Shown here piece by piece: positions 15,672 to 15,902 of a stretch of DNA of 15,902 nt. A program made the position numbers and the translations under genes. The stretch covers positions 1-15,902 of the forward strand of contig JADJFV010000023.1 of NCBI GenBank assembly GCA_016708435.1. The letters run 5' to 3'. The stretch's first letter is position 1, and every line of letters begins with the position of its first letter. Source of the stretch: Leptospiraceae bacterium. GTDB lineage: Bacteria; Spirochaetota; Leptospiria; Leptospirales; Leptospiraceae. Below the pieces are notes generated by a model. It saw only the letters and a program-made list of their open reading frames with translations, was not told the DNA's origin and did no database searches.

Positions 15672-15902
15672 TTTGAACACCATTGGTTTGAGACAGGCAC
15701 ACCTGAGTTTCTTGTTAAATTAATTTTAAAAAATAACTATGACATCATAGAAATTCCAATTAAAACAGATGCCTTAAACTTTTCAAGTTATGAAGTAGAT
15801 GACTTAAGCCTAACGCCTCTCTTGGTTCAAACAGGATATTTGACAATCAAAGATTACAATGCAGAGAGAAAACTTTTTACATTAGATTTTCCGAATTATG
15901 AA

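Larger units (their letters stand above)
14837..15902 (+). pseudogene. AAA-ATPase / PD-(D/E)XK nuclease-domain protein (AAA-ATPase_9 type), broken, cut by window end
   Basis: Across frames it encodes the AAA-ATPase_9-type protein that usually has a C-terminal PD-(D/E)XK nuclease domain (DUF1703). Visible are LPIGIQTFRKLIEGNYLYID, the degenerate P-loop SRPRRFGKSLTLS, Walker B LIDEYDKP (15264-15287, second frame), FLLLTGVSKFSKAGVFSNLN, IHSWYNGYRFS, and HWFETGTPEFLVKLI, running into NFSSYEVDDLSLTPLLVQTG at the window end. Frames change near 15258, near 15335-15365 and near 15625-15640. An in-frame TGA at 15669-15671 separates YFDS from FEHHWFETG. These proteins are abundant as paralogues in some bacteria; their role is poorly defined. 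The nuclease domain lies beyond the window. Confidence 0.8.

Overview
This is an AT-rich window, roughly two-thirds A+T by eye. Its gene content looks like a Leptospira-type spirochaete: lipoproteins with loose lipoboxes that often have Asn just before the Cys, Rpn-family PD-(D/E)XK nuclease genes, DUF1566 and NHL lipoproteins, a 7TM-DISM sensor kinase and a bacteriohemerythrin. The assignment is inferred from families, not from a marker gene. I see no rRNA, tRNA, CRISPR array, phage structural gene or replication origin.

Layout. 1-2601: the end of a broken histidine kinase, then a complete but frameshifted bacteriophytochrome (PAS-GAF-PHY-HisKA-HATPase). 2664-3201: a decayed, possibly ankyrin-like exported protein. 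3209-4176: a probable small transcription unit (promoter, secreted small protein, SpeD-superfamily-like protein lacking two catalytic residues, terminator). 4265-5083: an unknown helical protein. 5171-7617: a 7TM-DISM sensor kinase with an internal deletion, convergent with a NarL-type response regulator. 7819-8232: a bacteriohemerythrin. 8270-8762: remnants of a UPF0175/DUF3368 toxin-antitoxin pair, the toxin apparently joined to the relic of an Rpn gene. 9002-12106: a lipoprotein pair, the second a long chitobiase-C-like plus NHL-propeller protein split by two frameshifts. 12242-13120: an intact Rpn-family nuclease gene. 13426-14694: a frameshifted DUF1566 lipoprotein. 14837-15902: a broken AAA-ATPase/PD-(D/E)XK protein running off the end.

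Two repeat families tie the region together. (1) A 130-180 bp upstream cassette, starting with the palindrome AAAGTTTAGGA-N4-TCCTAAACTTT and ending at the ribosome-binding site, stands before the hemerythrin gene, the 9002/9421 lipoprotein pair and the DUF1566 lipoprotein. Each copy lies in a divergent intergenic region. This suggests a shared regulator or a copied promoter module. (2) A palindrome with arms resembling GTATTTGCCCAAGGGCGTGG occurs three times. In one copy it encodes the last codons and stop of the intact Rpn gene, and in another it does the same for an Rpn relic.

About half of the genes carry frameshifts, mostly one- or two-base indels with motifs otherwise preserved, while several neighbours are intact. 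The window therefore mixes real decay (the kinase deletion, the toxin/Rpn chimera) with either very recent inactivation or residual consensus errors in the assembly. Raw reads would tell these apart.
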